Assembly (NCBI GenBank): GCA_025642075.2
Contig: JAODUO010000474.1
Span: forward strand, 599,501 to 663,500
Length of the DNA: 64,000 bases
Reading direction: 5' to 3'
From: Ridgeia piscesae
Lineage: Eukaryota > Annelida > Polychaeta > Sabellida > Siboglinidae
Shown here piece after piece: positions 24,201 through 36,144 of the stretch. A program made the position numbers and the translations under genes. The notes beneath the pieces are model-generated. The model was not told where the DNA came from and searched no databases. It worked only from the letters and a program-made list of their open reading frames with translations. Within the stretch, counting starts at the first letter, position 1. The number at the start of each line of letters is the position of its first letter.

Positions 24201-25185
24201 AAATGTTAGTGTTATGACTAATATGTACCGGGTGGTGGGCTACAACATTTTAAACATTTGGAACCCTCCAACCCCTCCCCTTAGCATGCAGTTTGGAAAA
24301 TGTTGACAATTGTGAATGACCCTTAAAAACATTCTTGCAAGCAAGTTTTGACAGCATGAAAGAGTTAATCACATATATATCCAATTGATCAATGCAGATG
24401 TTGACACCATAAAGAGGTCACCATCAGCTCCGACCACTTTTAGACATATCTGTCCAGTTCTTGTCATGCGCTGTCAAAGATTCCCGTCCAACAGGATGTT
24501 GACTAGATATGACCTGCTTGTGGTTGACATGTGATAAATGTCACAGAGAACTAGGACTGGAACTAAACTGTGAGGCAGACGTAGACTGCCGTCCAGAATG
24601 CAGGTCACGTGAATGTACTGTATATATATGTATGTATTGGCAATGGTGACCAAATAATTGTGACGTTTATTAACCATAATGGAGAATTAGGTGGTGGAAC
24701 TGTGGACATGCTACCAGACAAGTCAAGTGTTTTATCTACTGGTCATGTTCACCAATTGCTGTCCTCATAGTCATTTGTTATATTCGCGATGTAATACAAC
24801 AGTGATTATGAACCCCTATAATCTGTACAGATTAGGCTTGTAAGTGCATGTCCTCCCAGGAGCCGTAGTCCAGTCATAGCTTCCTACCTTCATTTGCTTC
24901 TTTGGACCATTGACCAATGGTGTGACCAGTAAGTAAACCTACCCAGCTTCAGTCATCAGGTTCTCACATTCCTTTAGTTCCTAGAGTCAACACTAACATT
25001 GGAACTTGGGTTTCTCCTGTGGCTGTGTGAACTTCTGGGAATATGCTCCTTAGTCTTATTCAGTTGGAAATATTTTAAAAATCCATCAACATTTAAAGAC
25101 TTATCCTTACAACCGTACTCATCCGCCATGGCCCCTAACGTTTGGACCTTAGTGTATTGACCTGTCTTATGTCATTGCTGCTTGC
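24200..25185. other. No gene recognised
   Basis: Unique-looking AT-rich DNA. No exon-like frame with splice sites seen. Confidence 0.5.
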
Positions 25186-25465
25186 TACTGCCCGGGTCAC
25201 TGTGACAGGTCATAGAGGGCAACTACCCGGGGCAATGTGACAGGTCACAGATGGTCAGCTACCCGGGTCACTGTGATGGGTCACAAATGGTCAGCTACCC
25301 GGGTCACTGTGATGGATCACAGATGGTCAATTACCTGGGTCATTATAACAGGTCACAGATAGTCAACTACCTGGGTCACTGTGGCAAGTCACAGAGGGTC
25401 AACTACCCCAGTCACTGTGACAGGTCACAGGTGGTCAACTACCTGGTCACAGATGGTAACTTAAG
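25185..25465. repeat. Degenerate minisatellite, about 40-bp unit, about 7 copies
   Basis: Units combine gggtcactgtgacaggtcac and agatggtcaactacc with frequent substitutions. Confidence 0.85.
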
Positions 25466-26640
25466 ATGAAACGTGTCATAGTGATGACAGTTCTTTCTTT
25501 GATGCTACACGAGTAGGGTGGGGGGAAATAAAAACCTTATCTTCTGTGCCCCACTTCTCAGCTACTGCAGTGTCTTGAGTCAGTGGACCACTGCTTCCGT
25601 TTACCAAAATTAACAAATAATAATAAATGGATGGTTCTAATTTCATCTGTCACGTCTTCCACATTATCATGTCTGCTATCCGTACAATGTTCCCTATTTG
25701 TAAGGGCGATATTTTCTGTGCTAGTATGTTTTTCTTTGATCATAAAATGGAAAATATATTATTTTCAGCAGATAAGTTGTAATGGATGACAAAGCTGTGT
25801 TTCCTGAGCAATTTTTACATATTCACATATGATAGAACTGTCAATTGTCTTCTCTCACCTGGGATATCTAAGAAACTGCACTGGTCTCTTCTGAAGACAA
25901 ATCAGTGACGTGTGCATTTACTGTCAAACATTGCATGGTAAACATGCCTGTTCAAATGATGCTACTAATGTGAATTGCACACAATGTATATATCTTGATC
26001 AATTTGTTTGTAAGTGTGCTGCGAATGTAAAGATGACTGTTATTTTTATTAAGGGAAGTTTTATTTATACACCTGAACGAAATACGATATTATAAATATA
26101 TTAGCTTTGTAGATTGTTTGAACCATGTTTATATTACAACAAATTGTATTACTAGTTGTGCAATGTATGTACATAATGTGTGTGAGTGTCTTTATAACAT
26201 CCTAGTTGAAATGACGTTAGGAAATTTTGTAGTCATTGCTGAAGAGCCATGCAGTGGTGCCACCTATGAACTGTAGACTGCATGATTCAGATTACTTTTG
26301 TATTTGTTGCAAAATGCCTAACTAGAGACTATTTTTATGATGTATGTGTAAAATTTATTTTGTAATATGCATCAATTTACTTACTGATTGGTGTTATCAC
26401 GTAAATCGGTCATTAATAAACTAATTTATAACGTAATTTGTCTTTTCTGTGTATAGGTGTGGAGTGGAGTGATGTGTGTGACTGTGTATGACTGTGCAGG
26501 TGACTGTTGTTGCAGAGAAAAGTCACAAGTCAAAAACTAAATATGGAACTAGTCGCAACAATACAGTAATAGTTATGGAGAAACGTCACATCAGAACTAA
26601 TTAGTTGCGAAATGTTAATATATCAACTCAAATTACCCGG
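25466..26640. other. No gene recognised
   Basis: AT-rich DNA with scattered AATAAA (for example near 25527). No supported gene. Confidence 0.5.
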
Positions 26641-26649
26641 TGAGAAATA

Positions 26650-27220
26650 CACCAGAACATGTCTTTATTACTACACCAGAACATGTCTATTACTACACTA
26701 GAACATGTCTTTATTACTACACTAGAACATGTCTTTATTACTACACCAGAACATGTCTTTATTACTACACCAGAACATGTCTTTATTACTACACCAGAAC
26801 ATGTCTTTATTACTACACCAGAACATGTCTTTATTACTACACCAGAACATGTCTTTATTACTACACCAGAACATGTCTTTATTACTACACCAGGACATGT
26901 CTTTATTACTACACCAGAACATGTCTTTATTACTACACCAGGACATGTCTTTATTACTACACCAGAACATGTCTTTATTACTACATCAGGACATGTCTTT
27001 ATTACAACACAAGAACCTGTCTTTATTACTACACCAGGACATGTCTTTATTACTACAACAGAACATGTCTTACTACAACAGAACATGTCTTTATCATTAC
27101 ACCAGAACATATCTTTATCACTACACCAGAACATGTCTTTATTACTACACCAGGACATGTCTTTATTACTACACCAGGACATGTCTTTATTACTACACCA
27201 GGACATGTCTTTATTACTGA
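26650..27220. repeat. Minisatellite, 24-bp unit, about 24 copies
   Basis: Unit acatgtctttattactacac followed by caga or cagg. Because 24 is a multiple of three, frames stay open on both strands for up to 255 codons; these are repeat artefacts. Confidence 0.95.
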
Positions 27221-27583
27221 CAGTGGGAAACTCAGTTTGACTGACAGTGGGAAACTTCTGCCTATAGTACAATCTAATACACTACTAGGGCTCGGACTCC
27301 GCATCGGTTGCTCCTTACACTGCTCCCTGGCAAGGATAGTTATGTTCTACGACGGAAGTTGTGGAACCAAGATGGCGCACACATCGCCGGCGTTTCGTCC
27401 TTCATAAAATTTAACAAGCAGTTAATTTAAATGTAGATACATAATACGGTACATCCCAGAGTGTATAGCAATATTTACCTTATATTGATATACGAGAACA
27501 CATAATTTACGATAATAAACAGAGGTGGATAAAAACACATTAGTTATTTGATTTAATAATAAAAGTCCAATGATAAACCGGCT

Positions 27584-27584
<1 letters not shown>

Positions 27585-27652
<68 letters not shown>
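27585..27652. repeat. (TA)n microsatellite bounded by TCGA
   Basis: About 68 bp of alternating TA between atcgatat and atatcga, so the whole tract is a perfect palindrome at its ends. Confidence 0.95.
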
Positions 27653-27654
<2 letters not shown>

Positions 27655-27659
27655 CACAC

Positions 27660-28570
27660 CCATGCAAAGATTTGTTATGTATTTAATATGTTCCCAAATA
27701 AATCCTAGTACTGATTAATGTGAAATGGATCATCTATGTAATTACATTCACAGTATAGAACGACGCCATAACGATTGTAAGTTTTTTCTTCTGAATGCGT
27801 GCGCGTTTTAATAGGCTAATTAGCAATGTAGAATGTTAACATTATACCACAATATATGTAATGTAGTTACCAATAGTTACGGTTATAAATATTACAACAA
27901 CATTACACACACTTACCCTCAAGCAATTGTATCTTGCTATATATGTAGCCGCCGTTAATTACTGTCTTTTTGGGCATCTATTTGTGTCCGATGACTCGCA
28001 AACTGTACCATATGCAGCTTAGTCGAGATCAACTGTCAAACCACATTGTGAGCGTCAAATGGGCATCGTTTTAAATATCGTATGAAATACTGCACTCGAC
28101 CCCTCACGAGCCAACCATAAACACGTGAAATTGGTTTTGCATTGAAAACCAAGAGAACTGCACTTCCAACCCAACTGCACTTCGACGAATGCTATCAATC
28201 GTTGTCATGCTATCAATCATTTGTTTGTAGCAAATGTCAGACGCAACGAGACGGAGGGGGCTTGAATAAACGTTGTTAATCCGTGCGTTCTGGCATGGGA
28301 CCAAGAACATACCATTGTCGGAGGCCGCACGTTAGGCTAAGAATGTTCAATGGAAATTGAAGCGTTGCATTGTCCATGTTAAACTGTGACAATGCAGCAT
28401 GACAGGTGTTACACACGGACCAAGCAAGGCTGCATTGAGTAGCATAAATAGAATCGCTGTTCGTGTCGAATGTGCAAATACCCATGACCGTACCAAATTG
28501 CGGCTTAATAGTAAGAGTGTTGGAGGACAGTGTGGAGTAAAATGGGTGTCGAGGGGAAGATTTTATTTTA
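27660..28570. other. No gene recognised
   Basis: Unique-looking DNA with more CpG around 28080-28560 than its surroundings. No exon-like frame. Confidence 0.45.
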
Positions 28571-28574
28571 GCCT

Positions 28575-29320
28575 AGTCATAAACATAAATGGATAATCTT
28601 ACAATAGTTTACACATTTGTTCATGAAAAAAGTAATAAGTCATAATTTAAATCACATAAAGCACGTAGTCACACATGTTACACTGAATGTATAGTGCTCG
28701 AATCGATACTAACTTTGGCATTCATATTTCTCTCTGAGGGAAATCCTTACATTAAGTAATTATGTGTGAAAGTCGTTGTATGTTTGTTACAAGTAATTCA
28801 CATATTTTATTAAAATCATTACTGTAACCTATCAAAAAGACAAGTATCACCCCTAATAAAATTATTACAATACATATTTTTGTGAAACAGTTTTGTTGCA
28901 CTCCGGGGTGAACATCTGATATTTCTGGGCAGAGCAATGGTATGTGTATATATCGTGAAGAGCAAGAACAACAAGCGGAACCCGAGGGGCACGAGGACGT
29001 GCAGGGTGGGTTTTGATCCTAATTACCTGGTTGATAGGTAACATAGACCTTAGTTTGTTGTATAAAGCTTACTTTAATTTATTGTTATACAGATAATTCC
29101 TTGTAACATCGCTATACTGACTTTCACACATCAATGAAAGAATTTCCCTCAGAGAGAAATCTCAATGCCACTAAACAATAATTTTTCATGATATTTGCAC
29201 TATACACTATGTGTAACATGTGGGACTCCGTGTTTCAAATAAAAAAATTATGGCTGATTACTCTTTTGTCATGAACACATGTGTGAAATGTTGTAAGATT
29301 ATCCATTATATGTTCATGAA
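28575..29320. mobile_element. Foldback/MITE-like element with long inverted arms
   Basis: The left arm (from about 28590, ggataatcttacaatag) is the reverse complement of the right arm (ending about 29304, ttgtaagattatcc). Further matching pairs follow inward: atgtgtgaaagtc at 28762 and gactttcacacat near 29120, then aacctatcaa at about 28830 and ttgataggtaac near 29030. Each arm is about 250-280 bp, diverged by substitutions and indels, with a loop of about 180 bp. No transposase is visible, so it would be non-autonomous. Confidence 0.75.
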
Positions 29321-29451
29321 TAAAGTAAAATATAATTTCACAGAAGTTTCCATTTTTTTCACCGAGAAGTCAACTTTAACTTTCACCTGACCGTTGGCAT
29401 AAAATTTAACATCGGAAATAGGTTCTACGCACCCGTGATAGGTATGACCAG

Positions 29452-29452
<1 letters not shown>

Positions 29453-29512
<60 letters not shown>
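29453..29512. repeat. (TA)n microsatellite
   Basis: About 58 bp of pure TA. Confidence 0.95.
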
Positions 29513-29514
<2 letters not shown>

Positions 29515-29636
29515 CGTACAGGGTTGACCAAAGTTGCCGTTAGGGCAACATAACTGAATTTGGCACATATAGGCACAGTACCCGTATAATTTTATTGTAT
29601 ATATAATATATAATTATAAGAACATTATGTGATATG

Positions 29637-30128
29637 TACATGTAACATATAACATGTAACATGTAACATGTAACATGTAAAATATAACTAGTAATATGTA
29701 ACACGTTATACGTAACATGTAACACGTAAAGTGTAATACGTAACGTAACATGTAACGTGTAACGTGTAACGTGTAACGTGTAACGTGTAACGTGTAACGT
29801 GTAACGTGTAACGCGTAACGCGTAACGTAACGGTAACGGTAACGTGTAACGCGTAACGTGTAACGTGTAACGTGTAACGTGTAACGTGTAACGTGTAACG
29901 CGTAACGCGTAACGCGTAACGCGTAACGCGTAACACGTAACGCGTAACGCGTAACGCGTAACGTGTAACGCGTAACGCGTAACGCGTAACGCGTAACGCG
30001 TAACGCGTAACGCGTAACGCGTAACACGCAACATGTATCATGTAACTAGTAATATGAAACACGTAATACATAATAGGTAACACATAACGTGTAATATGTA
30101 ACGTGTAACACATGACATGTAAAATGAA
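29637..30128. repeat. Short satellite, 7-bp unit (GCGTAAC)n
   Basis: About 70 units. The centre (about 29895-30025) is almost pure gcgtaac. The flanks carry gtgtaac and then atgtaac variants, as if CpG had decayed to TpG/CpA outward. Confidence 0.95.
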
Positions 30129-30149
30129 ACATGTATCAGTATCGGGCAA

Positions 30150-30345
30150 ACGTTATTACATTATCATGCAGGAGCACATTATTACATTTTCAATTAAAAA
30201 TTATTACATTATCAGGCAGCAAATTTATAACATTACCAGGTGATATTATTACATTATCAGGCAGTTATTACATTATCGGGTGTTTTTATTACATTGTCGG
30301 GCAGTTATTACCTGAACAGGCGATCATTACATATACCTATCAGTT
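30150..30345. repeat. Degenerate minisatellite, about 20-bp unit
   Basis: Units such as attattacattatcaggcag, with variable spacing, about 9 copies. Confidence 0.8.
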
Positions 30346-31305
30346 GTAACAATAATAATACATAAATAAAACACGCTCTAAACAGGCATAGTATACACTT
30401 TGTCACAAGCAGAATCTCGTAGTTTGCACACCCTTCCCCGTATAAGCTCGCTAAGACATCAGCTGGCTTGAGGTCTCGACGCAGCTCTATTATATATCAA
30501 CTTGCCATTATGTTCATGTTTCTTACACGGGCTCTTTCCCTATTTATGTTTTTATTCGGTGAGTCGCCTGTCATTCCTCAGTTGGCAATATCACTCGGTC
30601 ACCACGAGTTTAAATTCAAAATATTGTTGATAATGGCTGCCTTTGGTTTGTTCCCCACGGGAGTGGGCAAACTTGCAAACTATATGTTATAATATTTTTA
30701 TTGATACACCATGTGCATGTTTTTAATTTACCTGTCAGTAGGCACACAGGTCGAACAACGTAATAAACTTCAAATGTAAATTAACGGCCAATTAAAACAT
30801 TTTAATAGTGGTTTCTTATAAAATTAACAGCTAAAATATATTGTTTAAATACCACAGACGTGGTGATGCAACAACAAATCAACCAGACTTTTTCTCGTCG
30901 TACATAAATATGCATGCAGCGAGACATGAGTTGTTCAGTTGTTGATAACGACTCGATAATTAGACCCGGCCCGAGCGAGCACACGCGGGACCACGTCCGC
31001 GCATTAATGAGCAATTAATAGTCGCGAATCAAACAATGTCGAGCTCTTAGCCCGCCCACTCGCTGCTCAAACAATGCACGCTTCGCACTGGCTAAGTCTT
31101 CTGCTTGCCAAAGTCCACGTGACGTAACTGTCAGCGTTGGCGTTACTCAGAGGGGGGGGCATGGTGCCCCCCCCCCAGAACTCAGGGGTAGCACACCTAC
31201 CCTACATTTACTATGGAAGGGATTTTACTTCAGATTTTTTTATGAAGCAAAGTGTTACACAAATGGAGCCCATATGCATGTGATATAACGTTATCACTTA
31301 TACTC
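30346..31305. other. No gene recognised; G-run/C-run hairpin at 31151-31177
   Basis: Contains ggggggggcatggtgcccccc, a perfect palindromic hairpin around catg. A CpG-containing stretch lies at about 30960-31140. Nothing coding is supported. Confidence 0.5.
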
Positions 31306-31308
31306 AAT

Positions 31309-31451
<143 letters not shown>

Positions 31452-32198
31452 ACCTTTGTGCAAAAGTCTGCAATACTACTTAAAGTGTAATCACTTTGCA
31501 AAATAATGTCTTGAAATTTGTCTATATGATTTTTACGGATGTTTTCTAAAAAAATTTATTATACTATGACATTATACAGAAACTGTATTCTACAGTTTCT
31601 ACAACATATTTTTAATATTCGGCGATTTTGTGCCAATGGGTACTCGAGATAAGGCCAGATTGTGTTCTTTGTATATTTATCGACGGGAAAAGTATGTGTT
31701 TAAGCCATTTTCCCCAAGAATCATGGAACGGAACAAGCGCTGTAGCAGTGGGTACAGTTGCCGTCTTTAAGGTTCAACTTGTCACCATATTCATCTAGGC
31801 TTATAAGCAATCTCTTGTTTTTAACCTTCACAGTACGTAATATTAGTATCATCCTGTTTTCGTTTCTTTTTGCTTTTTGCTCTACCTCCTGCTAATATCG
31901 TTCAGTCTGTTGGACGTGGCCAATATCTTGTAGAAGTAGAAAAAGTAGTTATCCTTCCCCTGACTGCGACATGGCCGGCGTTGTTGGGCCGAGTGGCGAG
32001 TGCCACCCCTGGTGTGGTGTAATCCCTGGCTGCGGCCTCAGATACACACGTGCCGTCACTAGTGGTCGGATACGCGTGGCTGACCCCGCGAGCGTACTTA
32101 ACTGCGCCAACTGCTCTGCCCGCTGTCTCGTGCCTTGTACACCGGCATCATCCGTTCTGTAGCGGCGAGCAATACCAGGCGAGCATCTTCAGCGCACG

Positions 32199-32220
32199 AT
32201 GTCTGCCGTGGAATCTACAG
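32199..32220 (+). CDS. SLC34: SLC34 exon 1 (coding part)
   Basis: ATG with A at -3, reading MSAVEST plus one base, donor gtgggt. Chosen because its phase 1 exit joins the next exon in frame ([11 protein letters not shown]) and an in-frame stop lies 39 bases upstream. A 5' UTR of unknown length precedes it. Confidence 0.75.
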
Positions 32221-35200
32221 GTGGGTCACCGTGACACATATCTTCTTCTTCTCTCCTGCTTTTAATTCCTACACATGTGTCACTTCGATGAAAGTGTCAA
32301 ATCAAATGCGTTATCTCGTTTCGAGTTTATACGCCAGGGAGATCGTTTTGTTTCGGTAAGCAGCAATGACATGTCACTTAAATACGCCAACGTAATTAAC
32401 CACACGTGATATTATGCATACGTATGTGCTAGTTATGATATACTCTTGTTGCGATCATCCAAAGAAAGCCCGTCGTTCAAAATACCATGGATATGATCAC
32501 TCAAAGAAACCAGACGTTCTGCTCATGCACTGTCATTCTGTCTGTCACCATACTTTTGTATTCAACTTGTTGTTGCGTGTGTGTTTGTTCCAAGCAGCCT
32601 TGTCTGCCCGAGGTATATTCCACTGGCGACAAAAACAACAAATAATGTCACATGCCTTCTTCAAAGACGAACGTTCGATGCATTGGAATCCAAATAGTGA
32701 CGTTTCCGCAATGCATCGCTTTGTTTCTTCATAGACGACACGCATGGCTGATTTTTACCACCCAGGCCTTAGCTGTTACGTTGTACGTTCGGGGGTCAAC
32801 CATATATAGGAATGGGTTCTGAAGTGCGTCTTTGTGAAACATTTTGTAATTAAGGTTTCAATATGATACATAATGTTATTTTTGAAAATTGAAATGCGCT
32901 ATTTCGTTTGACACTAAGTCTAACAATAACGTCAGGAATTAAGACACCGATGGTGACAACGGGCTACTTCAACTGTCACCGTGTCTCTACTCAGCAGCAC
33001 TAAGTGGCCCCTTCGGTCAGTCTCATTGGCATGACAATAGTCGCATCTCGGAGCAGTTCATCAGTGTCCAGGTATTGTGTTCGTGTCCTGGCGCGAAGGC
33101 GGAGCAGTTGACCCCGAGAGATTGCTGGAGATTTACCCCGACACTTCATTACCATTCGTCGTTAACATTCTTAAACCCGACTTTGCACTTTAAAATCAAT
33201 TTCGATCATTAGCAGTGAACTTGAATACCTGCAAACTGTCAACACGTTGTCCTTGACGTGACGACCGGACACAGTCACTCGTGTGTCCGTAACACGGCAG
33301 TGGCTACTTGTCTTTTGAAGAAAAGAAAAACCTTATTTTATTTTAAGAACGGATTTTCCTCTCGTGAAATAAAACAAACAAGAGTTTGTTCGTTCATCAG
33401 TTGGTCTCCTGTCAGCTGGCCTGAAACTACTTCTTTTAAGCTGCTTCTGAACTACCGTTTTTCTTGCGAATCAAATTGTCTAGAATTGTAATACATTATT
33501 TGTTGTCCGACATGTGCTAGAAGACTGTATGGTATTTATATATTTAAATTATTTGACCTATTGAAAACGTATTGTTAATTTGTGGAATGAATTGAACATT
33601 GACTGTAGGTTGAAAATCACATGTGGGTCAGGTTTGAGGTATTTAGGCTAGATATGGCATGGATTTTAATATTAAGATGTCCCCATAAGGATTGTTTTCA
33701 GCGACAAGAACAGTGATATCATACTGCAGTGACTGTGTAGTGGTTTATTTGAACATATAACTGGATTATCATATTCAATATAAGTTACACATAAAAGTAA
33801 CAATGTTGTAATGAACGACGTTTTACCAAAATTAACGTGCCGCATTTAATTTCAGGTCAGCCGATCGAATTGGATGACAAAAAGAATACAGAGACGGTTG
33901 TAAGTTGACGCTCATACTTTACACCGAATGGCAAGCTGTTCAAACTCATTACGAATCTCTAGCCAAATATCTGGACTAACAATTCACATATTTGTTTTGT
34001 AAAAGTAAGGATCTCGCTCTTTGTCATAGCCATCGTCACGCTCCGTTGCCTATCAAGCAGCAGTGCATCTATCCTGTGTATCAAGTTTCTGGTTTATCTT
34101 GAGCCTCTTACATCAGATGTCTTCAGGCTTCGTGGCCCATACAGCTGCATTTCATCTTCAGTTGATCAAAACTGTAGCCACCCGTTCTCTCCCTGCCTGT
34201 GTGTCGACCCCAGTTGTTGTCTTCTCCTGTTGTTCTTCTGACAACCTTGTTATGGCCGTCAAACACTATCTGCTCCCTGTATTCTGTGCAACATGTCCGG
34301 TCACTGAGCATCTTCTTACATTCACCCACACACTGACGTCCTCTTCCTTTCTTTTAGATGTTGATACCAAACATCGTCATCTGATAAAATTGTTGTCATC
34401 CTTCTTAGACACTTGTCAAGGAGTGTATGTCCAGCCCCTGGGTCTCACATTCACTCACGTTCCCTGTTTCATTTCTCTATATTAACACCGATTAATCTAG
34501 AGTAATATGCAGTTCCAGTCTCGATCAAGCATCTCTGTTTTTTATTCTAGTTTGAAGCACCCTTATTGTACTCATGCTCATCGATGATATACATTTCTGT
34601 GCGTTCTGTTTCTATGCCAGTTTACCAAATGAGAAGTTTGCCGGGCTGTTTCCCATGCTGTTCTTTACCACACTGCGTTTTAAAATGCTAAGTTTGACCT
34701 TAGTGCTAGTAGTTACCCTGGTGGTATACAGTTGTTAATTCATAATCAGTTATCGACCGATTGACCGTACACATGCATATGAACTTTGATATCGTCAACT
34801 TATTATTTAAGAGGGGTTTCAAATTTGTATACTGAATATACATATAGTTACCATTGAAGATCTACATTTGTTTGAATGAGTTGCTTTGCGTGTGCGCGCA
34901 CGTGTATGGTTTAGGCGACAGAAATATAGCTATACCCAATCCGATCCATCATCCGGAAATGTACTGAGTTTAATGAGGACTTTCTGCGCGTGGTGTGTTT
35001 TATTTAGGTCTAATGTGGAAGAGGTAAATTGCTCCGGTACGTTTTGTTTGCCATTTGTTATTACCCTCACAACAGTCACTGCTCCAGGCACGTACGCTCC
35101 ACAGGCTGACTAACAAAGGTGGCACTCAACGTTCAATGCACTCCGGGGCTTGTTGTCGTTGAGCATTGCCCCGCATAAATGGCGTATTGGACAATGTAGT

Positions 35201-35532
35201 GCTAAGTTATCAGGCGAAAGGGGTCTACGCCTGAGTAGTTTAGTAACTATTGCTATTGCAGACTGGCCGAGTCTCCTGTCTAGAGTATACCGGTATTTGA
35301 CCATATCTACAGATCAGATCTGTCTATCGGTATTTTTAATCTAATCGTTTCACTAAGACCACACACCTTATTTGAAAACGGAAGGTACCGGTCTGGAGCA
35401 AGTTCCTGTCTGAGTGTCTCCGTTTTGCGCACGTATAGGCCGACGTGTTACTGTTTAAAGGCTAGCGCGTTCGTTCGGCCCACCGTAATGACTTAATGAA
35501 GTTCGTTGAAATAGTCCAATTTCATAATAGTG

Positions 35533-35564
<32 letters not shown>

Positions 35565-36078
35565 TGCGTACATAGATTTTTTTCGGTCAAACTAACACAA
35601 CAGTAAATGTCCGTGTACTATTACGTCAATACATCTTTTAAGAATCCCTTTCAAATGTTTCAAAACCATACATATCAATGAGGCCTTTCTGCTACCAGAG
35701 TTGAGATTGACCAACCCTTTGTCTTGATGCGCGTCTTAGATTGATGTCCAAGGATTAGAGCGCCACATGTTTACTACAGGTAGTACACCCCTGTATTTAG
35801 ATTATTGTAATCATGACATCATGACGTGTTCGTAGCTTACCGTCGGGGATGAGAAGAGCGGGGAAGTGAGCGAGACGGAGGAGGAGGCGGCTGACCCTTG
35901 GGCTCTCGTCGAACTGACGAAAAAAGGCAAAGACTGGTCAGGTAAGGACGGACGTTACTGTTTGTCGACTCCAACAGCGCCAGCGACCACCTAGCGGTCT
36001 TACCGCATAGACCTTATACATACTTTAACCAGTCTTCTTTTCGAAACCCGTTTCAGGATGTCAGTTAGTGTATGTGTA

Positions 36079-36144
<66 letters not shown>

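Noticed and set aside
26628..27407. Open frames up to 255 codons with periodic peptides
   Set aside because: The 24-bp repeat unit is a multiple of three, so all frames lacking a stop in one unit stay open. No splice or start context.
29540..30149. Long minus-strand frames with ALRVTRY-like periodic peptide
   Set aside because: Three units of the 7-bp satellite give a 21-bp period, producing periodic codons in every frame; not a gene.
31971..32162. Small ORF (63 codons) just before the SLC34 start
   Set aside because: No recognisable domain, and it ends before the SLC34 ATG in a different frame. Could be a uORF if the 5' UTR reaches it, but that cannot be shown.
34063..34485. Plus-strand ORF of 140 codons in SLC34 intron 2
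   Set aside because: No domain or splice context; it lies opposite the more protein-like minus-strand frame, and neither is established.
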